Origin: Monosporascus cannonballus
Lineage: Eukaryota; Ascomycota; Sordariomycetes; Xylariales
Assembly (NCBI GenBank): GCA_004154925.1
Contig: QJNS01000041.1
Span: 1-64,000 of the forward strand
Direction: 5' to 3'
DNA length: 64,000 nt
The notes under the pieces were generated by a model. It was not told the DNA's origin. It was given only the letters and a program-made list of their open reading frames with translations, and made no database searches. Both the position numbers and the translations under genes were made by a program. Positions 35,906 through 46,704 of the stretch are shown here, in pieces; positions within the stretch are counted from its first letter, which is position 1, and each line of letters begins with the position of its first letter.

Positions 35906-37002
35906 ATGTAACATAGATCAGGCATTTCTAAGCATGGAAGTATTAGGATACAGAAATAAACTTGATTATTACATCATTCTACTGTACCAGGTACACTCCG
36001 TTCAAACAGCCGATCGACGTTACCTTACTGCTTGTATTTGAAGTACTAATTTTGTAGCTACACCACCGGAACTGCGTCATTCCCTTCCCCTTTCCAAGAT
36101 TCGAAACTTGTAGCGTAACTTGGGGCTTGCGACATACAAACAGATCAGGTCATTAGTGCTTCAATTATCGGAACATACCTATATATGAAGTGACAGAGTA
36201 CTAGGTACATATAGTTATGCTAATAAGTTTAATGATCCGGGGCCTCTGGGTACTTTGGGCTCTTTGCGTACATGCCTCCCTATGTACTTACACCTAATTA
36301 GTCTACCACATATCTTTTATCGGCAGGCTGTAACCTCATCCGCAGACTGCCCCGTGTTCCAGCTTGGTTCACAATAGCATCACGGCCTGTCCTGTGGACG
36401 AGAGGGTACCGACTACCTAGCATATGATTTCGTGCGATAGTATGGCCTAAGAGTCGTTACTCTTTCAAATACCCAGTCTATCAAAGCTTGAGCGACAGCC
36501 GACTTTATTGTACTCCACTCAACTCCAAGGAATCTCGGCGCAGTGTTCCTAAGTCCGAAACTAGCCCTGAACAACTAGATCCAGCCTCGAGAACAATTAC
36601 ATCCCACGCTCTTTTTCCCTCTCTGAACACAACACATTACTTAACACCCCCATTTACGCACCGCTGGCCATGCAGTTGAGCCGCATCCCCGTAACGCACA
36701 TATAACCTACCTACTCGGTCGACAAGATGGGACTCCAACTTATCGCCCAAATGTCAAGCTGTCAGGATACTCTTTGATCAAGTAGCTGCAGAGACGTTCG
36801 GGCTTGGTTCTGACGACCACCTATTGGTCCTGAGCCAGGTTTCTAAACGAGTCTGCTACTTCTCATCTCACCTCATATCGCTTATTCGTTCACCGCAGGG
36901 ACTGGATCTCTTGCGGTCATACCTCTAGGGAGAAGCCTTTTTGGCGCTTACATTTTACATTTTCGTCATACCGGGCAGGGTTCGACAGGTATCGAGGACA
37001 CG

Positions 37003-37824
37003 ATGGAATTGCGGCAAACCCCGGAGCTATCAGAGCAAACCTGTGACAAGAAGACGGACAACATATCACTTGCCGTCGAAGGACCTCTGAACTACTGGGA
37101 TACGGTCAGCCAAAGCTCTGAGTCGTTCCACGTTGTAACGAACGACATGTACATTTCTGCCAAGGACATTGCCGTCGAACGACCAATAATCGCCCGGGCA
37201 ACTCAACCAATCAACTTCGGCGTTGTGGTTCCCGGTCTCTACCGAAGCGGCTACCCACAAGCCACAGATTATTCCTTCATGCAAGGTCTTGGACTAAAAA
37301 CTATTGTCACCCTCGTCGGAAAAGAGATGCCCGACGGCTACCATCAATTCATAGCTGGAAATAGCATCAACCACCAGATATTCGAGATGTCGGGGACGAA
37401 GAAGTCAGAAATCCCCCTATCCTTGATGAAGTCAATAGCGGGGGTGGTTATGAACCGCGAGAACTACCCGCTGTTGATACATTGCAACCACGGCAAGCAC
37501 CGCACCGGATGCGTTGTGGGTATCATCCGCAAGCAGAGCGCGTGGGATGTCAACACCATAATTCAGGAGTATACCGAGTATGCCGCGCCGAAAGTACGAG
37601 CGTCTGACATCGACTACATTCGCAACTTCAGTGTTGCAGAGATCGCTAGCGTCGAGAGCCTGCTCCCCTCGAAGCCGAGAACACCGCCTGTCACTATCGG
37701 TACATTCCTCTCCTTCCTTTTCCTTGCGTTCTTTGCAATTTGTATTTGGATATTTTCCGGCAGCAAGCTTCTGGTGCCCGCTCCGTCGAGGAGACAGGTC
37801 GCTGAGGCCGGATCATTGGGATGA
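37003..37824 (+). CDS. Siw14-like (PFA-DSP) tyrosine/inositol-pyrophosphate phosphatase with C-terminal membrane anchor
   Basis: A single exon of 273 residues. The core begins at about residue 72 (NFGVVVPGLYRSGYPQ, the family entry motif) and carries the P-loop signature HCNHGKHRTGC, with the catalytic Cys and Arg in CX5R spacing. This belongs to the plant-and-fungi atypical dual-specificity phosphatases (PF03162), whose yeast member Siw14 hydrolyses the 5-diphosphate of inositol pyrophosphates. A hydrophobic segment near residues 228-250 (FLSFLFLAFFAICIWIFSG) suggests a tail or single-pass anchor, which soluble Siw14 lacks, so this may be a paralogue acting at a membrane. The ATG at 37003 is the first in frame. 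Confidence 0.88.
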   Translation: MELRQTPELSEQTCDKKTDNISLAVEGPLNYWDTVSQSSESFHVVTNDMYISAKDIAVERPIIARATQPINFGVVVPGLYRSGYPQATDYSFMQGLGLKTIVTLVGKEMPDGYHQFIAGNSINHQIFEMSGTKKSEIPLSLMKSIAGVVMNRENYPLLIHCNHGKHRTGCVVGIIRKQSAWDVNTIIQEYTEYAAPKVRASDIDYIRNFSVAEIASVESLLPSKPRTPPVTIGTFLSFLFLAFFAICIWIFSGSKLLVPAPSRRQVAEAGSLG

Positions 37825-38737
37825 TCCTCGATCAGAGCCATGAGCCAGGCGCATGCATAGATCCGTGGCTTGGGTAGACAGGCCACTGGACCCACCTGAT
37901 TGAAGAACCTTTGGGCTAGAAAAGGATAGATCTGGAGCGTGGCGGAGCGTGGGGAAGAATTATTGGACTACTCGGGATACAAAAACCACTTGCACACCAG
38001 ACGGTGATTGGAAGTTTCGGCGCATATTCATAGTATAGCAGACAAAAGGGTCGCATGGATAGGACCATAGGGTTCGGAGACCATCAAGTGCTGAGGAGTC
38101 TCCTGGCGTTCAGCGGAGTTGGTGGGAACCCTCATTTCCACATTTTCTTTGTCGTTTGTTGGATTAATTACTGAATGGGTTGGGGGGTTAGCCTACGTGT
38201 CAAACTATTGCAAGGGAAGCTCGGCCAGCACCTAGCAGCCTCTGTATCAATGGAGCGAGCTGAGTACGCGTCTCTGGTTTGACAATAATAACAGCGTACC
38301 CTCACTGCACGAGTAAAAATTGGCGTGGGGTGCGATGAAAATACGAGCGCTCCCATAGAAGTGACGCAGGCCTAGGATTCCGGCTGTCGCTAGTTACTCT
38401 GTCGAAGGTCATACCGAGTGGCCGCTGGGCTTGGGCAACATAACTCACCGGAGGCTAATAAAGGTTTCGCTTCAGCATCACGAGCACAACGTATGGTACA
38501 CCCTCGCCCTGGAGAAACTCGTACACGCAACATTCCCATCACCGCTAACTCCAATGCCAGTCCTGACTTTACAATATACTTGTCTACAACGAGCCAACCT
38601 GTCCTAGTAGTTATCACGAAACGCCTGCCCACAGACTCTATCATACGGACCTCGCAGCACGTTTTCTTCCCGTCCTAGAGTAGTACCCTGCCGACCATCC
38701 CTACCGCCGGCCGAACCAACCCCCGCCTCGCACTCGG
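37825..38737. other. Intergenic between convergent genes
   Basis: No supported gene was seen. Confidence 0.5.
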
Positions 38738-39305
38738 TCAGCCCCACCGCGGATTCTCCGTCCTCTCCCTTCTCTCGCTCTCGCGGTCGGCCGTGGCGTA
38801 GACCCAGCCGCCCGCGACTGCGTTGGCGAGACCGAGGGCGACGGCGGCGGCGCGCACGGTGCCGCGGACGGACAACAGTCGATCCCGTCGCCTACCGCGC
38901 AGCGCCAGCACCGCGTACGTCCCGCTCGCCGCCGCCGTGATCCCCGCCGAGTCCTTCCGGAACCCCTGCAGGTTCGCGTAGCTCGAGAACAGTAGCAGCG
39001 GCGCGAGCGCCATCGGGGCCGCTTGGAACGGCCGCAGATGCTGCGCTGTGATCAGCGTCGCGAGGCCCGTCGGCGCGAGGGAGGAGTCTGCGGTCGCGGG
39101 AAGAAGACGGAGCTGCGCGTTAGCGTTGCTATTCCCGTGGCCTGGCTGCTGGGGGTAGCTAGGCAGGCAGGATCTGTTGGGTGTGACTAGGCTACATCGG
39201 TTGGAAGGCTTTGCGCGTGCCTACCTGCATAGTAGGATCGAGGATGTTGGTCGGGAACGGGGTGGGGATGGAGTGAAATACGAGGTTTAAGACGTACTTC
39301 CCCAT
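38738..39305 (-). CDS. Small predicted membrane protein, unknown function (possibly Aim19-like)
   Basis: Exons 39305-39225 and 39148-38738 (minus strand) give about 163 residues. The 76-nt intron starts GTAGGC and ends CCCCAG, with phase 0 at both sides. Exon 1 encodes MGKYVLNLVFHSIPTPFPTN, and exon 2 contains short hydrophobic stretches (LATLITAQ, ALAPLLLFSSYANLQGF, ITAAASGTYAVLAL, AAVALGLANAVAGGWVYA). That pattern of a small Ala/Leu-rich protein with four short hydrophobic helices recalls the yeast AIM19 mitochondrial membrane family, but this is a loose impression, not an identification. Exon 2 is markedly GC-rich (about 70 percent by eye), unlike its flanks. Confidence 0.6.
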
Positions 39306-41783
39306 GCTGTTATGCGCGATATCGCCGATTGGGGAGGCTCCGGGTTCGCCATTGTGGTTGTGGCGTACAAAACGCCCGATCTTGATGCTTGTCGGACGAG
39401 GATGTAGAGCTTATTGTGCGCCGATTCAGTCCACTTTCTGCACTGCTACAAAGGTAACGCAGCGGTACGTGCGAGGACTAGCCAATTCTATTCCCGCAAT
39501 ATTTAAGGAGAACAGGAACTGGTCGTATGCGAGCAAATTGACGAAGGAAAAGTCGTGCTGAAAGCCGTCAATGCTCAGTCTCTGTGGATGCAAATTGTTG
39601 TTGATATTGTCATTGCTGTAACTTTGAAGTGGGGTTCGCTCCCGAGGTTCTGGAGCTTTGGCGGGGCCAGTTACAGCGGGTGTGCGCCTCCCACGAACGA
39701 TAAGATAAGATAATGATACCGAGGACAACCGCCATACAGATTCCGTTGGAAGAGGTTCAGGTAACAACAGTAAGGGAGGCAGCGGGAGAAGCTAAGATAC
39801 AATTCATGCTTCATTATTACTACTAATGTACAGTATAATGGTGATGCCTACGTTAATACATAGATTTTATCCGTTTAAATTTCGTTTTTCTAGTCAGTCC
39901 TGACATCTCGCAGTATTCATGACGCTACGTGGGGAGAAACAGGGTTAGGAGAAGAGGGGTTACTGCATCCCCCTGGGAAGGGGTTCTCGTCGCCCCGGCT
40001 GGAGTGTAATGGGGGAAGATACAGTTAAGTAAGTTTGCATGATGCTTATTACCTATCTGATTTACTTCAAAATCAGTCGGAGAGAATTAAAGACTTAGAG
40101 CGCGTGGGAAGGCAGCGTTCAGAGTGCACAGGAAACTCGGTAGCGACTCGCTAAACCTAACATTACAATGAAGTCTTGTCGAGGTCGAGTTCCAGCCGTC
40201 ATTAACTATTCATACCATCTAACACATTTCTTCTTGATTTTCGAACCGGATTCATGATCCAAATCATAGGCAAACCGAGCGCCCCTGGGCGCTTCCTAGC
40301 CTCGCCAGGACTGAGACACCCTACACTACGCATTCCAGTAGAATATAGTCATCAGCCAAGTTGATGCCGCGCATCAAAATAACTCTGACCAAAAACGACA
40401 GTCACTCTCTACCTACGGCATATGCAGATAGAGATGGCCTCGCTATTAAGCACTTACGGCAGCGCATAAAGACTTCGTTGCTATTGAACATAAGGGGAAT
40501 TAAAAAGACAAAAACGTACCAGATTCAGGAATCACCAGGACTTGACAGTCGCCTGGAGGCCGCAGTTATTGCTACGCGCCGACTTATTCATGCACTCTTG
40601 TTGATTGCTTGCCACCCGATACATGAACCAGTAATCAACAAAATGTATTAGCCTTCACCTTCCTAAGCTCCGCGTCCGTTGACGTTTAAGGTAATGAAAG
40701 AGGGTTATGCTGGCACCCTTCCCCATGATTGCTTCAGAATGAGTCTTTTCTCTGAGGGAAAGCCAGCACGATATCACATGCAGTGCAGGGTTGTTTACCG
40801 TAAATACATTGTGGACGCTTAATTCACTGCCAGGAGTCGACCTATCCAGACCGTTAAATAGTTTACCATGGAGTTTCCCTGATCGTGGGTGGATATTAGT
40901 CGAAGGTGTAAAGTGCGAGGGCTGGATGGCAAGCGCTGACCTGCTGGTTCATGTAATATCGGGCTATCATTGAGTGATTACCAAACTATGGTTCAATCTA
41001 GTACATGCGGAATGCTGGGTGCTGGTTTCAAGCTTCACTTCGCCACATAGTCGAGGTGAAAACCTTCGAGGTTGGTTCGCACGGCCATCAGGTGCGATGC
41101 CAGCCTTCTATATTGCGGCATATATCCACCCATATGGATAGCTATTTAGTAAACATCAACCCCTGGAACGGAGGTGTTCAGGGGTACAGCTATGGGAACT
41201 ACGGACTCTTCCAATTTGCACTTGCCGTCGACTACATCAAGCAAGACAGATCCCTTGTGTGGACTCAAGGCGATGACGAAGGCGATATCCTCGGTATGTT
41301 AGATAACAAACAGGTCACCAATAGACCGAGCCCACTTGACTGTTTAGCAGCATATGTGAATGTCGCTAAGCTCTGCCTCCACGCCTATCGATCAATCATG
41401 CCTGTCATGGGGTACGTGTTCCATCGCCCCTGTAAGGACATATAGACATAGTATTGTCCTGGTTGACATTATCTCCAATACAAGGGAGCGGGTACCCAAA
41501 TGCGGAGCGTGCACACATAGGGTTTCGAGGCACAAGTTACCACTACAGAGGACTTGTGTTGATGATAATATTACTGCTCGATAACACTTCATGTTTGAAA
41601 GAAGACTTCCGGTATTCCATCCTTACATACGAAACATTATAGGGTTCTTTTCAATGGCAGAAATTAAAAGGATTGATATGTATTTTACAAAGTGATCCTC
41701 AGACATCGCTCCAACATGGTCGTAATGCCATCAAGGAATATAGTTACCGCAAATATCGGTCATCCATATAGATAACCATGTGT
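39306..41783. other. 2.5 kb gene-poor region at left edge of the metabolite cluster
   Basis: No supported gene. An open stretch near 41130-41290 (+) (…NGGVQGYSYGNYGLFQFALA…) looks coding-like but has no start or homologue I recognise. It may be a relic. Confidence 0.45.
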
Positions 41784-43571
41784 TTAGTGAGAGCTAATGT
41801 CAGATAACGCCGCGCGCCCGTGAAGAATGTCCATGTCAACAGCCGCTGTTGACATGTAAGAGTATTCCTTTTCCAGGTCATCATAATAGGCATTGGCGTG
41901 GCTGTCCCATATTCCGCCTCGCTTTCCAGCAACAGATTCCGCTCGGTAATCGATATTAGAGCTGATATTTGCAAGTTGCAGGCGGAAATGGCCGGCTACC
42001 CCTTGGTGGCTCCCATCTACCCAGCCCCCGCTGAATTTTCCCGACGACAAAGCGTCCCTGACAACCTTGGACTTGACCATGAAAAGGGTGGGATGCCCCA
42101 CCAACTCGACTAGGCAGTTGTGCCACGGCGTCGGTACGTGCAGCAGGTCGAAAGAGCTCATCTCGGCCGCGTCGAACGAGAGCGTCTCGGCGGCCCTCAC
42201 CCCGGGTCCGAACAACCTGATGCCGAACTTGGGGCCGGCATTGTCGTGCGCGTGAATCGATAGCCGCACGTGATAGGGGAAGAGCAGCTCCACGAGGTTC
42301 GAGTAGGCCTCGTTCCGCTGTATCATCTCGAACGCGACCTTGGACCCGAGCTTCTTGAGCTTGCTACGGCTCAGGTGCTTCGTGTAGCGGTTGAGCTTCA
42401 GGTCTTCCAGCATGAAGCGCGAGAAGCCGCAGTAGAGCTTCAGGGCGCTGTGGCTCCCCGACTCTATGCGCGAGCGCAGGACGCCCTCGCGGGTTCTGCA
42501 GCCCTGGACGAGCATCTGGCGGCTGAGCTCGGCAGCCGGCGTGCGCTGCGTAGAAATATAGGATTGCAGTGAAGGGAGTGGGATGTGCTCTATCTCGGCC
42601 ATGGAATGCTCGAGATTGAACAAGTCGACCAGGGACTTGAAGCCGACTCGATCGGTGCCACCGCGACGTTGACCGATCGTGGCGTTCATATTGATTAACT
42701 GGGCGTTATACCTGTCGACCATCTCGTCGTCGACACCAACTATCAACATTGTTAGCAATGGGATGGTTTTATAGCTTATATGGAGAAGGCGAGTCAACTC
42801 ACTGCAGTCACTGAAGACATGGCCGTCGCTAACGATCCACAGCTTAGCACCTGGTTCGTAGGTGCCCTCGATGGCCTCTACAAAAGAGTGGAGATGTTCG
42901 AGTGCGAGCTGTTCGCCTCTGTCGGGCATCGTGCCGAACACCTTTTCTATGCTCGACGACTTGCACGGAAAGGCCGGGAGACAGAACTCTATCCTCTCTC
43001 CCCGCCGCACAAACTCGTGAACGCGCCCGAAGAAGTATTCGCGCCCATGGCTGCTCCACTTGTCTTCCGCGCTGACGTACCTCAGCTGCGCATCGAAGAG
43101 GTCGACGATTGCGCCTGTGGTATCCTTGAGCTCCGAATCGATGTCCGAGACCGGGTTTGGGGGTGGCGAGATGAAGAGTTTGATGTTCTTGAGAAGCACC
43201 GAGACAAAGACGTCATCGAAGCCCGTCTTTATAATGTGGGGCTGCTGAAGGATGATTCCGAAGATGGTCTTGCCGTCGCTTCTTTCTTGGCTTTCGTATA
43301 GAGCCAACTCCTCGCCCTGGATCTCGCCGACCTTGATAAGGGACTTGTTTGTTGATGATGCAGACGGGGACGTACGAGGCAGTCCTGCAGTTTTGTCCGC
43401 ATCAGGAGACAGTAGGGGTTGGTGGAGCGCCGTGGGAGTCACCAAGGGCCGGATCAGGTCCCAGTGATTTCGAATTGCATCTTCAAGTCGACCCGTGCAG
43501 CATAGAAGGTCCCCACCCTGTGTCCGTGCAAATGCACAGCAGACTCTGTGGTAGATACTCAAGTCACTCAT
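41784..43571 (-). CDS. Dit1/PvcA-family isocyanide (isonitrile) synthase
   Basis: Minus-strand exons 43571-42803 and 42739-41784 give about 574 residues. The 63-nt intron (GTGAGT…GATAG) has no stop and keeps frame, so it is easily missed. Removing it joins SDC to IGVDDEMVD, the conserved family block. The core (PF05141) is evident: GREYFFGRVHEF near residue 176, EFCLPAFPCKSSS at about 195-207, GTMPDRGEQLAL, WIVSDGHVFSDC at about 245-256, RVGFKSLVDLF, and the C-terminal TPWHNCLVE. Members convert the amino group of an amino acid to an isonitrile (PvcA, fungal XanB) or formylate tyrosine (yeast Dit1). No fused TauD or NRPS domain is present. It is divergent from the P450 at 44526, like yeast DIT1/DIT2. 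The ATG at 43571 was chosen over an upstream GTG. Substrate and product are unknown. Confidence 0.92.
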   Translation of the reverse strand: MSDLSIYHRVCCAFARTQGGDLLCCTGRLEDAIRNHWDLIRPLVTPTALHQPLLSPDADKTAGLPRTSPSASSTNKSLIKVGEIQGEELALYESQERSDGKTIFGIILQQPHIIKTGFDDVFVSVLLKNIKLFISPPPNPVSDIDSELKDTTGAIVDLFDAQLRYVSAEDKWSSHGREYFFGRVHEFVRRGERIEFCLPAFPCKSSSIEKVFGTMPDRGEQLALEHLHSFVEAIEGTYEPGAKLWIVSDGHVFSDCSELTRLLHISYKTIPLLTMLIVGVDDEMVDRYNAQLINMNATIGQRRGGTDRVGFKSLVDLFNLEHSMAEIEHIPLPSLQSYISTQRTPAAELSRQMLVQGCRTREGVLRSRIESGSHSALKLYCGFSRFMLEDLKLNRYTKHLSRSKLKKLGSKVAFEMIQRNEAYSNLVELLFPYHVRLSIHAHDNAGPKFGIRLFGPGVRAAETLSFDAAEMSSFDLLHVPTPWHNCLVELVGHPTLFMVKSKVVRDALSSGKFSGGWVDGSHQGVAGHFRLQLANISSNIDYRAESVAGKRGGIWDSHANAYYDDLEKEYSYMSTAAVDMDILHGRAALSDISSH

Positions 43572-44525
43572 GATGGAGGAGATAGCGCCTAATGACTGAG
43601 AATGTTTCACCTTTGAGCAAGTTTATCTGACTACGGTTAAACTAGTTCAGGTGTGATCAAGTCTTGCTACCTATATAGGAGATGAAGGCTAAATAGTTTC
43701 GGAATTGCCTATTTAGTACGTGATACTGATCCCTAAGCCCCCGTGCACACTATTCTGAATCAGAAAGCCACCATCACCAGTGGCCTGGGTGAAAAGGAGA
43801 GTTGTTGGGGTCAGTCCCGATTCATGATCGTGCCCCCTTGCATTGCGAGCGACGTATAGTCTCACTGTATGACTCTTGATAAAAGTACTTGCACTGAATC
43901 TTTCTCGTGTCTCGCGTAAGATCACGCATTAAGTGAATTGTTATGTAATTCGTACCACATGAGGCGTATCCAAGGCTCGATGGAAACGGTACAGCCCTAA
44001 GGCCAAGGAGCCGTCAGCATGAGAAACAATGCTGGTGGTCTAGAGTCTGCCTCTCACCCTCCTTTCATCACGGCTTAAATCCCCACCACCTCGGATGCAA
44101 TGGAACATGCAGGGCCTTGCGCGTGCAGTGGCTGGGGGTGTGAACCATATGCGCCGTGACCTCAACCTTCGTCCCGCAGTCACGTATACTTCGTAGGGAC
44201 TTGTAGTAGCACAAGCTCCCTGTCCTACATAACTCAGATCTTGATTCACCATGCACGTGTAAGCCTCAAATCATTCTCGCTTGTACCTACTGTGCTTGGC
44301 ACGGTGCGCCGCAGGATTATTCTGGCAAGAGAATCTCGATCTTGCTTCTCCCAAGGACCTCAAGCACGCACACGTCCGCGGGGAAGGTCGAACTCGGGTT
44401 AGGATTGAGACGAAAGAGCTGAAGGAATGCTTCAGGCGCAAACTTGCCTAGCAGCTGGTGACCTGACTTCATCGGCAGGAGCGGTTCGTCACGAGCTGTT
44501 CGTCACCAACCGCAGCGCCAACAAC
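43572..44525. promoter_or_regulatory. Shared divergent promoter of isocyanide synthase and P450
   Basis: The 954 bp lie between two start codons facing outward, so the region must drive both. Short uORF-type ATGs occur ahead of the P450 start (for example 44427). No specific binding site could be assigned with confidence. Confidence 0.55.
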
Positions 44526-46163
44526 ATGAAGGACGTTCTGTCTTTGCTCGGGATTTTCCTGTTGGGAACAATACTGGCGTCGGGGATCGCCTCTTACGTG
44601 TTCCTCCTACCGCCGAGGCATCCAGAGGGAATCCCCGCAGTGCCCTTCTGGGTGACTCTTATCCCGTTCTTCAAAGATGTTGATCAGTCCGAGACGTTCA
44701 AGAAATACGTCGAGGAACCTATCCGCGCCCACGGGGCCGTGAAGTTGTACTTCGGCGCCCGATGGAACCTCCTGGTCCACCGGCCGCGCTACCTGGCCGA
44801 GATGTTCAAGCACGAGGACGTTTATCAGAAGAGCGGCAACCAGAAGAAGATTGCGCACAGCGTGCTGGCGGCCTTCCTGGGCGACAATATCATATCCAGC
44901 CACGGCGCGACGTGGAAACAGTATAGGGAGGTTATCAAGCCGGGACTACAGAGAACGTTTGAGACCGAGACACTGGAACGGAATGCGGAGAAGCTGTGCC
45001 ACCTGATAGACAATGCCCCCGTACGAGCAGCAGGTGGGGCGCGCGGAATACCCGTCCAAGAGCTCCTGCAGAGATACACCATTGCCAACATTGCCCAGGT
45101 GATTCTACAAACCGACTTCGGTGTAAGTCCTCCCTACGATAGTACGAGCTATCCTCAGTGATCTAATATGAATCACAGACTCTGGACCGGCCAGACGCGA
45201 CAATACATACGCTCCAGACAGCCCTGAAGCAGCAGATCTTCAAACCCATCTTCATGAATTTCCCGTTCCTCGACCGGCTGCCGATCCCGAGCCGCAAGGC
45301 CGCCCGGGAGATGGTAGCCCACTTCAAAGATGAGCTGGCATCCCGCCTGGCCCGCTCACACGAGAAGACAGGCTGGGAATCGCCGCACTCCTCGGAAAAC
45401 CTCGGTGCCCGCCTCCTGGCGGCGAGACGCTCGGGTCGGCTCACCGAGAAGCAGTTCCGCGACAACCTCACGGTCCTCTACGTAGCGGGCCAGGAGAACC
45501 CGCAGATTGGGCTGATCTCGACGCTCTACCTCCTCGCGCAGCACCCGGACGTACAGGATCGCCTGTGGGCCGAGGTTAGCGCGACCGGCCGTGATACCGG
45601 CGACAAGCCCACGCACGAGGTCCTGCAGCGTATGCCTTTCATGACGGCGGTCGTGTACGAGAGCTTGCGGGTGCTGCCGCCGCTCTCACAGCTCATAAAC
45701 CGGCGTGCAGCCGAAGACGTGATGCTCGACGGCCACGTCCGCGTCCCCAGGGGCACGTACCTCGGGTACCACTGCTACTCTACGCACCGCGACGCCGACT
45801 ACTGGGGCCCCGACGCCGACCGCTTCCGCCCGGAGCGCTGGGGCGACAGTGTGGAGGCCATCCAGCGGTTCTACCGCCAGAAGCGCACCAGGGCCGAGTT
45901 CGTCAGCTTCCACGGCGGCAACCGCGCGTGCCTGGGCGAGAGGTTCGCCGTTCTGGAACTCAAGGTCACCTTGTTTGTGCTGGTCAAGAGGTTCTCGTGG
46001 CGGCTTGACCCCAGCTGGCCCAATAAGATGACACCAGTAAGTTCCCCTACGCATGGATCCGAGTGAGAGTTGCCGCTGATTTCCCGCCTAGGCCGGGCCG
46101 CTTTTCCCAAAAGGGTTGAGGTTGATATTTGCCAGCCGTCCTACTAGTGACCAAGATACGTAA
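44526..46163 (+). CDS. Cytochrome P450, CYP56/Dit2-like
   Basis: Exons 44526-45122, 45179-46036 and 46092-46163 give about 508 residues. Both introns start GTAAGT and keep frame; the last exon supplies the usual C-terminus AGPLFPKGLRLIFASR. An N-terminal anchor (LLGIFLLGTILASGIASYVF) is followed by the proline hinge PPRHPEGIP. The I-helix reads VLYVAGQENPQ, the ExxR motif is ESLRVLP, PERW follows, and the haem loop FVSFHGGNRACLGER has the Cys ligand near residue 450. The AGxEN-type I-helix and the partner gene suggest the CYP56/Dit2 group, which in yeast couples N-formyltyrosines. Here it would oxidise or couple the product of the adjacent isocyanide synthase. The ATG at 44526 was preferred to one at 44427 because it lies directly before the membrane anchor. 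Confidence 0.9.
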
Positions 46164-46704
46164 CTGCACCACAACGTTGTAAGTCACGCTCATCATAAGA
46201 AACAGGATATTACCACAGACAAGAACAGGTCTGATCTATTGAATAACCATCCAGTTTGACGGTTGATATGTATGTAATAAGCCATGGCTATACACAGATA
46301 TGTGCAGGGCAAGTCATAACCATACGATGTACTTAATCCAGACATCCACAGAATTTGTGCTTTATCTTGCCCGGTTCATGCCTAGCAGTAATGTCATCTA
46401 GCAAAGACACCTCCTGAGTATGAAGGGGAATATTAGCGTACAAGTCATGACCCTTTCTTTAACAAAATTCGTTGGCACTTCTTTTGAATAAGCTACTAGT
46501 GACCTAAAGATTGTGATATGAACGTTCAGTCTGAGTACCAAACTCCAAGGAATCATCAGGAGGAATACAATCACCTAAGCACACAGTGTACAAGGATTTG
46601 GCAACATCGGAATGCTGCAAAGAACTGTGCCATCTGAGCATCCAAACACACACGTTAGGCTTACTAGGCCACACACTTCGACCGAGTACCAACCAGTACC
46701 TAGC
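46164..46704. other. Intergenic between convergent genes
   Basis: Contains the 3' flanks of the P450 and the Atg22-like transporter gene. No other feature was seen. Confidence 0.5.

Larger units (their letters stand above)
33614..37002. other. 3.4 kb gene-poor region with small inverted-repeat elements
   Basis: No gene was found. Two related inverted-repeat elements lie at about 34.3 and 35.7 kb (separate entries). The DNA between about 35.1 and 36.3 kb is mildly AT-rich. Confidence 0.5.
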
